A stretch of DNA of 64,000 nt from an uncultured Aquimarina sp. (lineage in GTDB: Bacteria; Bacteroidota; Bacteroidia; Flavobacteriales; Flavobacteriaceae), in the NCBI GenBank assembly GCA_947500505.1, contig CANMSL010000012.1, positions 81,046-145,045 of the forward strand, given 5' to 3'. Numbering within the stretch: the stretch's first letter is position 1; each line of letters opens with the position of its first letter. Made by a program: the position numbers and the translations under genes. Below the pieces are notes generated by a model, which saw only the letters and a program-made list of their open reading frames with translations, was not told the origin of the DNA and did not search any database. Positions 55,038 through 63,825 of the stretch are shown one piece after another.

Positions 55038-55514
55038 TTATTTGATATCTTCTGATATAATTTTTTTTATAAGCGAAATTTGCCCAAGATGGTAATAACT
55101 ATGCTCAATGACACCTTCAATATTTCGCTGATAAGTACCATACTTTTCTTCTACAAATACAGCATTTAATGTTTGCTTATTCATCTGTTCTACCTTTAGT
55201 ATAAATTTTTCAGAATTACTTAAAAATTCACTAATAAGCTTTATCCAATCTTGCTCAGAGGTAATCGCTGGCATATCAAAACTGTATGCATCTCTTATTT
55301 CAAGTTTTCCCCCATTAAAAACATTCAGAATACCAGCCAGGTAGTAATTAATATGATATATAAGCACCGCGATAGTGTTTAGACTTCCTATTGTTTGATT
55401 GGCTTGTAGCCAGGTAACACTTTCTATTTGTTGTTTATAATTGGTATTAGCGATCCAGTGTCCATTTAATAAAACCTCTCTTAAACGATTGGCAAGCACT
55501 TCACTTTTTTTCAT
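55038..55514 (-). CDS. DinB-like (DUF1572-type) four-helix protein
   Basis: 158 residues. The DinB fold pattern appears as ANRLREVLLNGHWIANTNYK, IAVLIYHINYYLAGILNVF (first metal histidine) and GVIEHSYYHLGQISLIKKI (HSYYHLGQI, second and third metal histidines). Bacterial DinB-like proteins bind metals and some are thiol transferases; this one has no assigned substrate. Single gene. Confidence 0.85.
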   Translation of the reverse strand: MKKSEVLANRLREVLLNGHWIANTNYKQQIESVTWLQANQTIGSLNTIAVLIYHINYYLAGILNVFNGGKLEIRDAYSFDMPAITSEQDWIKLISEFLSNSEKFILKVEQMNKQTLNAVFVEEKYGTYQRNIEGVIEHSYYHLGQISLIKKIISEDIK

Positions 55515-55595
55515 TAATAATCAATTTTTAGTTTTAGAATTTTAAAATATAACCATAATAAGATTTGTATTTTATTATTTCCCTAAAAAAATACT

Positions 55596-55800
55596 AGAAA
55601 TCTACCTTCTTGGATTCAGTTACAAACAAAACATTCCAAGACACTATTTTAGTATAAATTTGGGAAGCATTTATTTCTCCTATAATTTGGGTTATTTCAT
55701 CAAATGTCTTAGAAAAAGAATTTCTAAGATCAACTATTTTAATTTGGTTAAGTTCATTAACTCATTCGGAATATTATGACGATAAGCAATTCTTTCATTT
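55596..55800 (-). pseudogene. Decayed leucine-rich-repeat-like fragment
   Basis: On the minus strand one frame reads RHNIPNELMNLTKLK and stops, and the next continues IVDLRNSFSKTFDEITQIIG to a stop near 55600. Joined across the frameshift they read like one leucine-rich repeat plus C-terminal cap. No start or signal peptide remains. Confidence 0.35.
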
Positions 55801-55879
55801 CATTACTCAGTTCTAAAGATCACTAAACTACACTATGAAAGGTTTTTAGAATAGTATAAATGCCTATTTAAAAATAGGC

Positions 55880-56053
55880 GAGTTTGAAAAAGATGATTAC
55901 TTTTGCAGAGATATTAATTTATCAAAATACAATGAACACGAATTAAATAGTTTTAATGCTTAAAGAATCTTTAGACAAATATCCTCTAAATAAATGAGAA
56001 CAGACTAAAGTAATACTTTTAGGTAGTGATGATTACTATATGATATCATTATA
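55880..56053 (+). pseudogene. Decayed coding fragment upstream of crtB
   Basis: Plus-strand pieces EFEKDDYFCRDINLSKYNEH, then (other frame) MLKESLDKYPLNK, stop, EQTKVILLGSDDYYMISL, stop, read like protein broken by a frameshift and a nonsense codon. I do not recognise the parent. Confidence 0.3.
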
Positions 56054-56084
56054 AATTGCATTAAAAAAATTTAAAAGACAGTAA

Positions 56085-56921
56085 ATGAAGGAATTATTTG
56101 ATGATGTATCATTTAAGTGTAGTAAAATTGTTACACAAGACTATAGTACTTCATTTTCAATGGGTATTAAATTGTTTGATAAATCAATAAGAGACAGTAT
56201 TTATAGTATTTATGGTTTTGTACGTTTTGCTGATGAGATTGTTGATACATTTCATGAGTACGATAAAGCTACTTTATTTTCGAATTTTGAAGAAGATTAC
56301 TACAGAGCTTACAATCAAGGTATAAGTCTTAATCCAATATTAAATTCGTTTCAGATAACTGTTCGTAAATATAATATTGATGATGAGCTCATAAAAGCTT
56401 TCTTAAAAAGCATGCACAGTGACTTAACAAAGAAAGTGTTTGATGATGATGAAATTAAAGCTTATATATATGGATCGGCTGATGTGGTAGGTCTAATGTG
56501 TCTTAAGGTTTTCGTTAATGGAGATGAAGAACGATATCAAGCATTGAAGCCGGCTGCTATGCGTTTAGGTTCTGCTTTTCAGAAGGTAAACTTCTTGAGG
56601 GATATCAACGATGATGTTAACCAGTTACACCGTATTTACTTCCCAATATTAAGAGATAATGAATTAACTGAGAATGTTAAGAAAAAAATCATTATTGATA
56701 TTAATGAAGATTTCAAGGTAGCATTGAATGGGATAAAACAACTACCAGACAATTCAAAAAATGGAGTGTATGCGGCTTATCTTTATTATAGTAAACTTAC
56801 AGCCAAGATAGAGTGTACTCCTGTAGAGAAATTACTGAATGAGAGAATTCGAATTCCTAATAGAGTTAAGATATGGTCATTAGGCTCTATTTATATTACC
56901 AGGAAATTTAAACTGGCATAG
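56085..56921 (+). CDS. crtB: Phytoene/squalene synthase family protein (CrtB)
   Basis: 278 residues. The two aspartate motifs for prenyl diphosphate binding are FADEIVDTFHEYD (near 45) and KVNFLRDINDDVNQL (near 168). The length and RIYFP after the second motif are typical of bacterial CrtB, which joins two geranylgeranyl diphosphates to phytoene. It is the first gene of the carotenoid operon. The usual partner CrtI (desaturase) is not in the window. Confidence 0.93.
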   Translation: MKELFDDVSFKCSKIVTQDYSTSFSMGIKLFDKSIRDSIYSIYGFVRFADEIVDTFHEYDKATLFSNFEEDYYRAYNQGISLNPILNSFQITVRKYNIDDELIKAFLKSMHSDLTKKVFDDDEIKAYIYGSADVVGLMCLKVFVNGDEERYQALKPAAMRLGSAFQKVNFLRDINDDVNQLHRIYFPILRDNELTENVKKKIIIDINEDFKVALNGIKQLPDNSKNGVYAAYLYYSKLTAKIECTPVEKLLNERIRIPNRVKIWSLGSIYITRKFKLA

Positions 56922-56942
56922 CATACAATAAAATCACGAACT

Positions 56943-57641
56943 ATGTCACTTTATTTAATTATACTTATTGTTTCGCTTGCTGGACCTTTAGCTTTGAGTT
57001 TCGAGAAAAACCTCATGCTCTATAAGCGTTGGAAATACTTGCTTCCTGCAATCCTAATAACAATGGTCGTTTTTGTAACTTGGGATATTATTTTTACACA
57101 TATGGGCTGTTGGTTTTTTAATCCAGTCTATAATTCAGGCATTTATATATACAAACTTCCTTTAGAAGAATATTTATTTTTTATAGCCATTCCATACGCT
57201 TGTGCATTTTCATTTTATGCAGTTCAATTTCATTTTCCAAAATTTAAATTAAATGAACGGTGGACAAAAAAAATAACCTTTCTGATGGTAATACTATCAG
57301 TTATAACCTCATTGGCAAATCTTGATCATATCTATACCTTCGTTAATTTTTTGGTTTTACCGATAATCCTTTTATTAAGTTATTATTTTACTAAGGAAGT
57401 GGTGCAGTATTATTTAGCAATATACCCGATTTTACTCATTCCGTTTTTTATTATTAATGGAATCCTAACAGGCACAGGGATAGAGCAAGCTGTCTTTGAT
57501 TATAACCCTCAGGTAATTATAGGTATTCATATTTTCTCAATTCCACTTGAAGATATGTTTTATAATTTTTCGCTTCTTTTGTCACCTTTGGCGTTAACTC
57601 ATATTTTTGAAATGAGGTCTAAAAAAAATAAGAAGGTATGA
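56943..57641 (+). CDS. Lycopene cyclase, CrtYcd type
   Basis: 232 residues, about seven membrane helices, made of two lycopene cyclase domains like the CarR/CrtYc-CrtYd proteins fused in one chain. The diagnostic motifs are present twice: KLPLEEYLFFIAIPY in the first half and FSIPLEDMFYNFSLLL in the second (PxE(E/D)). It would form beta-ionone rings on lycopene. It is 21 bases after crtB and its stop overlaps the start of a hidden 56-codon ORF. Confidence 0.9.
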   Translation: MSLYLIILIVSLAGPLALSFEKNLMLYKRWKYLLPAILITMVVFVTWDIIFTHMGCWFFNPVYNSGIYIYKLPLEEYLFFIAIPYACAFSFYAVQFHFPKFKLNERWTKKITFLMVILSVITSLANLDHIYTFVNFLVLPIILLLSYYFTKEVVQYYLAIYPILLIPFFIINGILTGTGIEQAVFDYNPQVIIGIHIFSIPLEDMFYNFSLLLSPLALTHIFEMRSKKNKKV

Positions 57642-57808
57642 TAATTGCGATGATTGATTCTATAATTGATAACTTATCTGCTACCAGCAAATTTATAACT
57701 AAGGTAAGTGACATTATTATACTTGAAAAAAAAGTATCGCGTGCTAGATATTACTCTATTTGGATAGTGCCAAAATTGTCGCTAATGAAATATTTGCATA
57801 ATAGATGA
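57638..57808 (+). CDS. Possible 56-residue protein coupled to both carotenoid neighbours
   Basis: The ATG at 57638-57640 overlaps the cyclase stop as ATGA, and the ORF ends TGA (57806-57808) overlapping the CruF start ATG as ATGA. It begins MIIAMIDSIIDNLSATSKFI and ends PKLSLMKYLHNR, with no known domain. Perfect coupling on both sides is typical of real operon genes. It may also be the decayed core of a larger lost gene. Confidence 0.5.
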   Translation: MIIAMIDSIIDNLSATSKFITKVSDIIILEKKVSRARYYSIWIVPKLSLMKYLHNR

Positions 57809-58464
57809 ATCGGGTAGTTAAATACGTTATTAATGAAGGGCTTCCAATAACTTTTATAGTTTTTTACTGTGTGGGATTGGCATTATATTTTATACCTTTC
57901 ACTCACAATTTGTTTGTAATAATTACACCTTATACGTTGGTTTTGGTTTCCCTGGCTGTTTTTTTACATCACAAAGATTGGGAATTAAAAACGATGATCA
58001 TTCTAGCTAGCATTTTTATAGTAAGTATAATTATTGAGATTATTGGTGTGACAACAGGTAAATTATTTGGCGAGTATGAGTACGGTAAAGGGCTTGGCAT
58101 AAAAATAGCTGATGTACCTATTATTATTGGTCTTAATTGGGTTTTTCTAACCTATGCTTCCAATAGTATTATCTCTAAATACACATCAAAAAGTACGCTG
58201 ATTATTTTAGGAGCAGCATTGTTGATGGTGTTATACGATATCTTACTCGAAAAAGCAGCACCATTAATGGATATGTGGGTATTTTCAAAAAACGAACCAC
58301 CTTTAAATAACTATATAGTCTGGTTTTTATTGGCGTTATTATTTAATTGGGTGATTCAGATATTTAAGATAAATACAAACAATCGACCTGCACGTTGGTT
58401 ATTTTTCGTCCAATTCGTTTTTTTTATAATTTTAGTTATTCTCAATAATTATATTAAAAAATGA
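57805..58464 (+). CDS. cruF: CruF-type carotenoid 1',2'-hydratase (DUF422)
   Basis: 219 residues, about six membrane helices. Family marks are GKLFGEYEYGKGLGIKIADV, PIIIGLNWVFLTYAS and LYDILLEKAAPLMDMWVF. CruF (DUF422) hydrates the psi end of carotenoids to 1'-hydroxy ends in cyanobacteria, green sulfur bacteria and flavobacteria, for example in myxol or saproxanthin synthesis. The next gene overlaps by 4 bases. Confidence 0.85.
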   Translation: MNRVVKYVINEGLPITFIVFYCVGLALYFIPFTHNLFVIITPYTLVLVSLAVFLHHKDWELKTMIILASIFIVSIIIEIIGVTTGKLFGEYEYGKGLGIKIADVPIIIGLNWVFLTYASNSIISKYTSKSTLIILGAALLMVLYDILLEKAAPLMDMWVFSKNEPPLNNYIVWFLLALLFNWVIQIFKINTNNRPARWLFFVQFVFFIILVILNNYIKK

Positions 58465-59078
58465 TACGAGCTAATCATAGTAAATTGTGGGTAAGGTTTT
58501 CTAAGTACTATACAAAATTGCTTATAGGCTTTTTTTTTAGAAACATTAAATATTCAGGTCAGTACGAAGAAAAAGGATTACCTATTCTTATGATCAGTAA
58601 TCATTTTTCTTTTTATGATGGCTTCATTCAAATTTTATTAAATTTTAAAGTTTTTAAGAGAAGATTTAACTTCATGATGTTGGAAAAAGAGTTGAGTAAA
58701 AATATGATATTGACAAAAATTGGCGCTAGTTCAATTAATAAAGGCAAAAGATCAAGTTTAGATAGCCTAGATTATGCTGTAGAAATGTTACAGAATAAAG
58801 AGAACCTGTTTTTGTTTTTTCCGCAAGGGAAAATTAAGAGCATTTATACACGAGAGTTTACTTTTGAAAAAGGCTTACTTTCTCATATTTTAGAAAATGT
58901 AAAAAATGATTTTCAATTAGTATATAATATTAACCTTATTAATTATGGAAACAAGCTTAGACCCGATATAAATGTGTATTATGAAACGCAAGTAATAAGT
59001 ACCAGCACAAATGCTGAGGAGGTAGAACGAGAATTTAATCGTTTTGCAAAAGCGTGTTTTTCAAATCAAGGCGTATGA
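58461..59078 (+). CDS. PlsC-like acyltransferase (CruD-like)
   Basis: 205 residues with the acyltransferase motif I MISNHFSFYDGF (HxxxxD as NHFSFYDG), motif III FFPQGKIKS and the fold of 1-acylglycerol-3-phosphate acyltransferases. In a carotenoid operon next to a glycosyltransferase, it parallels CruD, which acylates a carotenoid glycoside. A phospholipid role is possible. It overlaps both neighbours by four bases (58461-58464 and 59075-59078). Confidence 0.8.
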   Translation: MIRANHSKLWVRFSKYYTKLLIGFFFRNIKYSGQYEEKGLPILMISNHFSFYDGFIQILLNFKVFKRRFNFMMLEKELSKNMILTKIGASSINKGKRSSLDSLDYAVEMLQNKENLFLFFPQGKIKSIYTREFTFEKGLLSHILENVKNDFQLVYNINLINYGNKLRPDINVYYETQVISTSTNAEEVEREFNRFAKACFSNQGV

Positions 59079-60181
59079 TGATTTATTTTAGTTATTTTTT
59101 AATTATCCTCCTTTTTATCAGATTACTGGTAGCATTTGTTAATTATCTTTCGTTTGCATATTTACCGAAGATGACTACATTAACCTCGGTACCGTCAGTT
59201 TCAATTTTAATACCTGCTCGTAATGAGGAAGAAAACATAGGAACCTTACTAGAGCAATTATCAACGTTTGAATACGATAAGCTTGAAATAATCGTTTATA
59301 ATGATCACTCTACCGACAAAACTGAAGAAGTTATAAAGCATTGGGCTGCATCAAAACCTAATATTAAATTATTAAATGGGGATGTACTTCCGCAAGGTTG
59401 GTTAGGTAAGAATCATGCTTGTCATCAATTAGCACAGGCAGCTACCGGTAATATATTACTTTTTTTAGATGCAGATGTAAGTGTAAAAAAAGGGGTTATA
59501 AAACGTAGTATCAGTTATCTTCAGAAACACGAACTTCATTTGTTGTCCATATTTCCAAAACAAATAGTAAAGTCTTTCGGAGAGAAGGTTTCGGTACCTT
59601 TAATGAACTGGGTTTTATTAAGTATACTTCCAATGTATCTAATACGGAAGTCAAAGAATAAAATCTTTTCTGCCGCTAATGGACAATTCATGATGTTTAA
59701 AACAGATACTTATAAGGCAATATGGCCTCACGAAAAATATAAGTCTAATAAAGTAGAAGATATAGCGATTATAAGATTATTTAAAGAAAAAGGACTAGCA
59801 AGTGACACTCGTTTGGGAGATAATGATATTTCTTGTAGAATGTATGTTGGATTAGATGATGCTATTGAAGGGTTTATAAAAAATATTTTTCAATTTTTTG
59901 GAGATAGTGTTTTAGTAACTATTTCCTTTGGAATTTTAACCACTATTGCTCCGTTTGTAGTGTATTTAAACTTGGGCTTATGGTGGTTAATTGCATATCT
60001 TACAGGCATTGTTTGTATTCGATTTTTTGTTATGTTAGCGAGTCGTCAATCAATCGTTCAAAATCTACTTTTAGTACTACCACAACACCTTGTATTTTTA
60101 TTGATTATAATAAAAGGCCTCATAAATAATAAACAGAAAAAACTAATATGGAAAGACCGAAATATATTACAAGATTTGTAA
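59075..60181 (+). CDS. Family 2 glycosyltransferase (CruC-like)
   Basis: 368 residues from ATG 59075; a GTG at 59054 is a weaker start, as the ATG overlaps the acyltransferase stop as ATGA. Membrane helix first, then the GT-A domain: VSILIPARNEEENIGTLLEQ, IIVYNDHSTDKT, LLFLDADVSVKK (DxD), and the acceptor-loop W after NKVEDIAII. Two or three C-terminal helices. It probably glycosylates the hydroxylated end made by CruF, as CruC does in chlorobactene metabolism. The next gene overlaps by 34 bases. Confidence 0.85.
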   Translation: MMIYFSYFLIILLFIRLLVAFVNYLSFAYLPKMTTLTSVPSVSILIPARNEEENIGTLLEQLSTFEYDKLEIIVYNDHSTDKTEEVIKHWAASKPNIKLLNGDVLPQGWLGKNHACHQLAQAATGNILLFLDADVSVKKGVIKRSISYLQKHELHLLSIFPKQIVKSFGEKVSVPLMNWVLLSILPMYLIRKSKNKIFSAANGQFMMFKTDTYKAIWPHEKYKSNKVEDIAIIRLFKEKGLASDTRLGDNDISCRMYVGLDDAIEGFIKNIFQFFGDSVLVTISFGILTTIAPFVVYLNLGLWWLIAYLTGIVCIRFFVMLASRQSIVQNLLLVLPQHLVFLLIIIKGLINNKQKKLIWKDRNILQDL

Positions 60182-60903
60182 TTACAACGAGCGTTTTATT
60201 ACTTTTAGTGCAATTAGGCTTTTCACAAAGTCATTACCAAGCCCCTATTTACAAGGCTTATTCGCGCGGTAAAATGGATGTGTGGTATGATTTAATGAAT
60301 TCTTGCGAAAAAAACCTAAATTCAAATGATTTTGATGAGCAATTGGAGCTTATTAGTTATTACTATGGTTATACGGCTTGGTTAATTGGTGCAGAAAAAC
60401 ACGATATTGCTGAAAAATACATTGATAAATCAGAGAAAATTATTGACAAGCTATTAATTGAGACTCCTGAAAATGCAACCTTGCTTGCATACAAAGGAGC
60501 TTATATTGCATTTACTATTGGAATCTCAAACTTTAAGGCGATTTACTTGGGTAGGAGAAGCATGAAATACATAGATAAATCTATCGAACTAGATCCAGAG
60601 AATATTCAAGGAAATATTGAAAAAGGAAATTCAATGTATTACCGGCCATCAGCCTTTGGCGGTGATAAGACCGAAGCGATTAAATATTATGAAAAGGCAG
60701 TGGAAAGCTTTGAAAAACAAGGATTGGTTGTGAATAATTGGATGTATATAAATACTATGACCGCTTTGGGGCAAGCATACGAAGCTACCGATCAGATACA
60801 ATCTGCTAAATTATGTTATGAAAAAATAATGAGCATATTCCCAAATTTTATGTGGGTAGAAGATGAACTTTATCCTGATATGCTGAAACGTAACAATTTA
60901 TAA
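60148..60903 (+). CDS. Secreted TPR-like protein
   Basis: 251 residues with signal peptide MERPKYITRFVITTSVLLLLV to about VQLGFSQ. The mature chain has helical repeats with TPR character (LISYYYGYTAWLIGAEKHDI; YIDKSIELDPENIQGNIEKG; TALGQAYEATDQIQSAKLCY). It overlaps the glycosyltransferase gene by 34 bases, so it belongs to the operon. A role in carotenoid placement in the envelope is inference. Confidence 0.75.
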   Translation: MERPKYITRFVITTSVLLLLVQLGFSQSHYQAPIYKAYSRGKMDVWYDLMNSCEKNLNSNDFDEQLELISYYYGYTAWLIGAEKHDIAEKYIDKSEKIIDKLLIETPENATLLAYKGAYIAFTIGISNFKAIYLGRRSMKYIDKSIELDPENIQGNIEKGNSMYYRPSAFGGDKTEAIKYYEKAVESFEKQGLVVNNWMYINTMTALGQAYEATDQIQSAKLCYEKIMSIFPNFMWVEDELYPDMLKRNNL

Positions 60904-60921
60904 AATTTATCACGTGGTATT

Positions 60922-62019
60922 ATGAAATTTGCCATTTACAGAAAAACCTTAGGTTACGTAAAATTTTTAGTTCTATTTGGTTTTCTTATTAGTTCTATGA
61001 GGATACAGGCCCAAAAGGTACATGATGATGTTGATTTGGGCAAAATCCCTCCACGCATTATTAGAGCCTGTTGTGCTTTTGGTTATGATTTAAAATTATG
61101 GGGTGTACCTTTTATTTCTATTGATCAGGTAATTAGTATTGATGATCTGAATGAACATCATTATATGGGTAACAAGAATGAAGGCACAGGCACTATTTAT
61201 ACAAACAAAGGAGGCTTTATAGATATTGGGCATCTACGTGACCAAATTGATTGGACACGTTATTTACACGCTACTATATTAAACAGCAGAGGAAAAGGTG
61301 AAGTGATTTTTCCTTTGCGTAAAGAGGCGGGACGTAAGACTTTATATTTAAATGTCCCAGCACATCTTAGTAATAGTGATTGTATTTTATTAGCAGGAAA
61401 AATAACATACGATCTTTCTTTATGGCACGAGATTTCTACTTGGTTTGGTGCATCAACCATTCCTTTCATACCAGAAAAATTTTCTAGTTTTTCAGTTGAG
61501 GATGTATATTCAAACTTACTTGGGATACACATAGGTATGAAAACATTGCAGTCAGAACTCCCTTTTAATCAGGCAGCAACAGAAATTATAGAATCGACAC
61601 TGGACAGTTTGGATGTTGTAAAAACAGTAAAGGAAACCTATGATGCCTATGATGCCATTAAATATAAATGGTACACGAATAGAAAACGAATACCTAGTAA
61701 GAATATTACGTTAAAACGCGATCCGGATGTTCTTAAATCTAGTCGTCCCTGGATAATTCCTAGTCTGGAAAATGATATTGATGATTCAATTGTTTTACAT
61801 GTTCCTCTTGTAAATACCAAGGGTGAATTACTGACTAGTTTTTATAAATTCACTATTGATCTAAATTACAGATTTCCTGTCGCGGAAATTTTTCCGGGTC
61901 GTAATAGTAGTCTCATAAATCAAGATGATTTTGGTGTATTATTAAGAAGAATCATGAATGAGTTACAAATCATAGAACAAAATACATTAGCAGAAAGGAA
62001 ACCAAGTGTTCAGAAATAG
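60922..62019 (+). CDS. DUF4056 secreted protein
   Basis: 365 residues. A signal segment (KFLVLFGFLISSMRIQAQ) is followed by the DUF4056 pattern: PPRIIRACCAFGYDLKLWGV, then NKGGFIDIGHLRDQIDWTRY and ITYDLSLWHEISTWFG. The pairs DIGH and WHE suggest a metal or catalytic centre, but the function of DUF4056 is unknown. It is last in the carotenoid operon, 18 bases after the TPR gene. Confidence 0.8.
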   Translation: MKFAIYRKTLGYVKFLVLFGFLISSMRIQAQKVHDDVDLGKIPPRIIRACCAFGYDLKLWGVPFISIDQVISIDDLNEHHYMGNKNEGTGTIYTNKGGFIDIGHLRDQIDWTRYLHATILNSRGKGEVIFPLRKEAGRKTLYLNVPAHLSNSDCILLAGKITYDLSLWHEISTWFGASTIPFIPEKFSSFSVEDVYSNLLGIHIGMKTLQSELPFNQAATEIIESTLDSLDVVKTVKETYDAYDAIKYKWYTNRKRIPSKNITLKRDPDVLKSSRPWIIPSLENDIDDSIVLHVPLVNTKGELLTSFYKFTIDLNYRFPVAEIFPGRNSSLINQDDFGVLLRRIMNELQIIEQNTLAERKPSVQK

Positions 62020-62178
62020 ATCATATACATTAATAGATGATAGTATTTTTTTCTTCTCATTATTTATGTCTAATCGATTATTTATAAATAAAGTTCAATA
62101 TGAATGGTGTGAAAAAAACACCTGAATTCGGCGCGATGTTGCTCGTACTGGTATTGTTTACAATGGTTAATAGAGGTG

Positions 62179-62332
62179 TCGTTGCAACGCAAAATGTTAC
62201 CCTGCTTTTCGATATTTCTGCGCATTGATTGCTACTTTTTTCGTTTTGCAAGCATTGCGCCACTGTAAAAATACACAGACTTTTCGATTCATCACTTAGC
62301 TGCTATGATCACATATATGTTGTTGTACAACG
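62179..62332 (-). repeat. Cassette-like palindromic repeat, copy A
   Basis: On the minus strand it shares ordered blocks with copy B (63391-63564): AACA.CATATATG..ATCA.AGCA, CGAAA.GTCT, TTTTT.CA.TGGCGC, AATGCGCAGA and terminal GCGTTG. It lies directly after the stop codon of the 128-aa gene. Confidence 0.6.
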
Positions 62333-62344
62333 TTTCTTTTAAAT

Positions 62345-62731
62345 TCAGAAAATTAATAAATAAACAAAATAACCAAAAACACTTAACGTAGATATAATTG
62401 CAAGCAAAGAAAATAGGGTTGGTCTTGTTTCCTTGTTCTCCGCAAACTTTATGAATTCATCCAAACCAAGTTCATCAACCGAAGCCTCTTTACGACTTTT
62501 TTCCATCATTAAATATTCTAAAAATATTAGAAAAATTAGATTTATAAGAGGAATCATAATTACCTTTATGTTTATATCATCATAAATTCTGGAAAGAGCA
62601 AAATATCCCCCAATAAGAATGTTGTTAAAGGTGAATAATTTGTCATTTATTCTATTGAAATGACTCAAGATATTTTTAACAGCATCTTCTTTAATTTTTT
62701 CGATTTTCTTGTTGAACTCTTCTACTTCCAT
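62345..62731 (-). CDS. Unknown membrane protein (128 aa)
   Basis: No family recognised. A short charged N-terminal helix (EVEEFNKKIEKIKEDAVKNI) precedes two adjacent helices (ILIGGYFALSRI and VIMIPLINLIFLIFLEYLMM) and a C-terminal helix (LLAIISTLSVFGYFVYLLIF). It lies 21 bases after the 199-aa gene in the same strand, forming a two-gene block bounded by repeats. The size and layout resemble small membrane partners in accessory cassettes, but nothing proves that. Confidence 0.6.
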   Translation of the reverse strand: MEVEEFNKKIEKIKEDAVKNILSHFNRINDKLFTFNNILIGGYFALSRIYDDINIKVIMIPLINLIFLIFLEYLMMEKSRKEASVDELGLDEFIKFAENKETRPTLFSLLAIISTLSVFGYFVYLLIF

Positions 62732-62752
62732 ATTTTATTAAGTCAGATTATG

Positions 62753-63352
62753 TTATCCAATCCAAATCCGTAATTCATTATTTGGGATTTGTTTTTCGAA
62801 TAACCTAGTAATTATCAAATTCGATGGTCTTACTTTTAAGTCCTCTTGATTTTTAAATTCGATTATATAATCTCCTCTTTCAGGAATATCTAAAACCATT
62901 ATCTTCTTGGCTCTTTCTCCTGATTCATATGATTGAAATCTCCAATTTGTTATTTCAGGTTTAATGATATTTCCATTCTTCATATTTTTTAAGGAGAATG
63001 TAAAATTACCAATTGAGACATCCCAACCACCAATAACTTTTACACTATATATCTCCACTGTTAACTCTATTGCTTTTCCAGAATCATAAATATTAATCGG
63101 AAATCGAGTTTCTAGGTACCTTAGATCAGTTCTAATTATCTCAATATTATCCGGAACGTCATCTCTCAGTATATATCCAAACATTTTATTATTTGGTGTA
63201 CGTTGTTTATAGGTACTTTTTATATATGGTCTAGCTCCATCTCCTGGTTGGAATTCAGTTTGCAAATATTCTATTTCTTCATTATCTAATTCACGAACTG
63301 TTCCATTGTTCTCCACATAAACAAATTCAAATTCCTCTTTTTTAGTCTCCAA
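62753..63352 (-). CDS. Unknown 199-aa protein
   Basis: No family recognised. There is no signal peptide. The N-terminal third has IEYLQTEFQPGDGARPYIKS and YKQRTPNNKMFGYILRDDV; the C-terminal two thirds look beta-rich (VEIYSVKVIGGWDVSIGNFT; IMVLDIPERGDYIIEFKNQE). It is the first gene of the two-gene block. Sequence composition (AT-rich, short) is like accessory genes. Confidence 0.6.
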   Translation of the reverse strand: METKKEEFEFVYVENNGTVRELDNEEIEYLQTEFQPGDGARPYIKSTYKQRTPNNKMFGYILRDDVPDNIEIIRTDLRYLETRFPINIYDSGKAIELTVEIYSVKVIGGWDVSIGNFTFSLKNMKNGNIIKPEITNWRFQSYESGERAKKIMVLDIPERGDYIIEFKNQEDLKVRPSNLIITRLFEKQIPNNELRIWIG

Positions 63353-63390
63353 TAGAATATAGTTTTGATTTAATTATGAGATTTGTCCAA

Positions 63391-63564
63391 TGTTGTACAA
63401 CGCCAAATATATGAATCGGAGCAAGGCAAGTATACCTTAACCGATTGATTTATCTGCGCATTTTTATTTCTTGTTTAATTTATAAAAATCTAGCGCCATT
63501 GAAAAAAGGAAAAGACCTTTCGTTCCAGCACTAAACTTTGCTCTGATTTCATATATAATGTTAG
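63391..63564 (-). repeat. Cassette-like palindromic repeat, copy B
   Basis: 174 bases whose ends are imperfectly complementary: the minus-strand start (AACATTATATATGAAATCAG, AGCAAAG) pairs with the end (CTTGCTCCGATTCATATATT, TGGCGTT). It lies between two unknown minus-strand genes. The overall plan, gene followed by an imperfect palindrome, is like integron attC sites, but the canonical core GTTRRRY is not clear. Confidence 0.6.
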
Positions 63565-63621
63565 CATTTCGTTTTCTATTTAGAGCTTTTCATTTTGATG
63601 CATTCTTCACATAAGACACTT

Positions 63622-63825
63622 CTAATTTCCGTCATCCTTGTTAGATTTTTTACTGCTGAAGGGGAAAAATATACTAGATATACCTGCTATTACAAAAGTT
63701 GATAAAATCCAATTGGTTTTCAATTTTATGTCAAAATTTGAAGCTATAAAAATCCAAACTACAGATAGTAGAATCGTTAATATAATTCTAGTCAGTAAAG
63801 GTAATTTTCTCGCTTTTTCAAACAT
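63622..63825 (-). CDS. Small membrane protein (67 aa)
   Basis: MFEKARKLPLLTRIILTILLSVVWIFIASNF gives one helix, and TNWILSTFVIAGISSIFFPF a second, with a lysine-rich tail KKSNKDDGN. No domain recognised. It lies directly upstream (minus strand) of repeat B, the same gene-then-repeat order as the other block. Confidence 0.6.
   Translation of the reverse strand: MFEKARKLPLLTRIILTILLSVVWIFIASNFDIKLKTNWILSTFVIAGISSIFFPFSSKKSNKDDGN

Noticed and set aside
60922..62019. Relation between DUF4056 (DIGH, WHE) and the 369-aa protein (DLGH, WVADIG)
   Set aside because: Only a four-residue motif is shared; spacing and surrounding sequence differ, so it is probably coincidence.
62078..62263. 61-codon minus-strand ORF
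   Set aside because: It lies mostly in repeat copy A and the adjacent AT-rich region, has no sensible protein character and ends in intergenic DNA.
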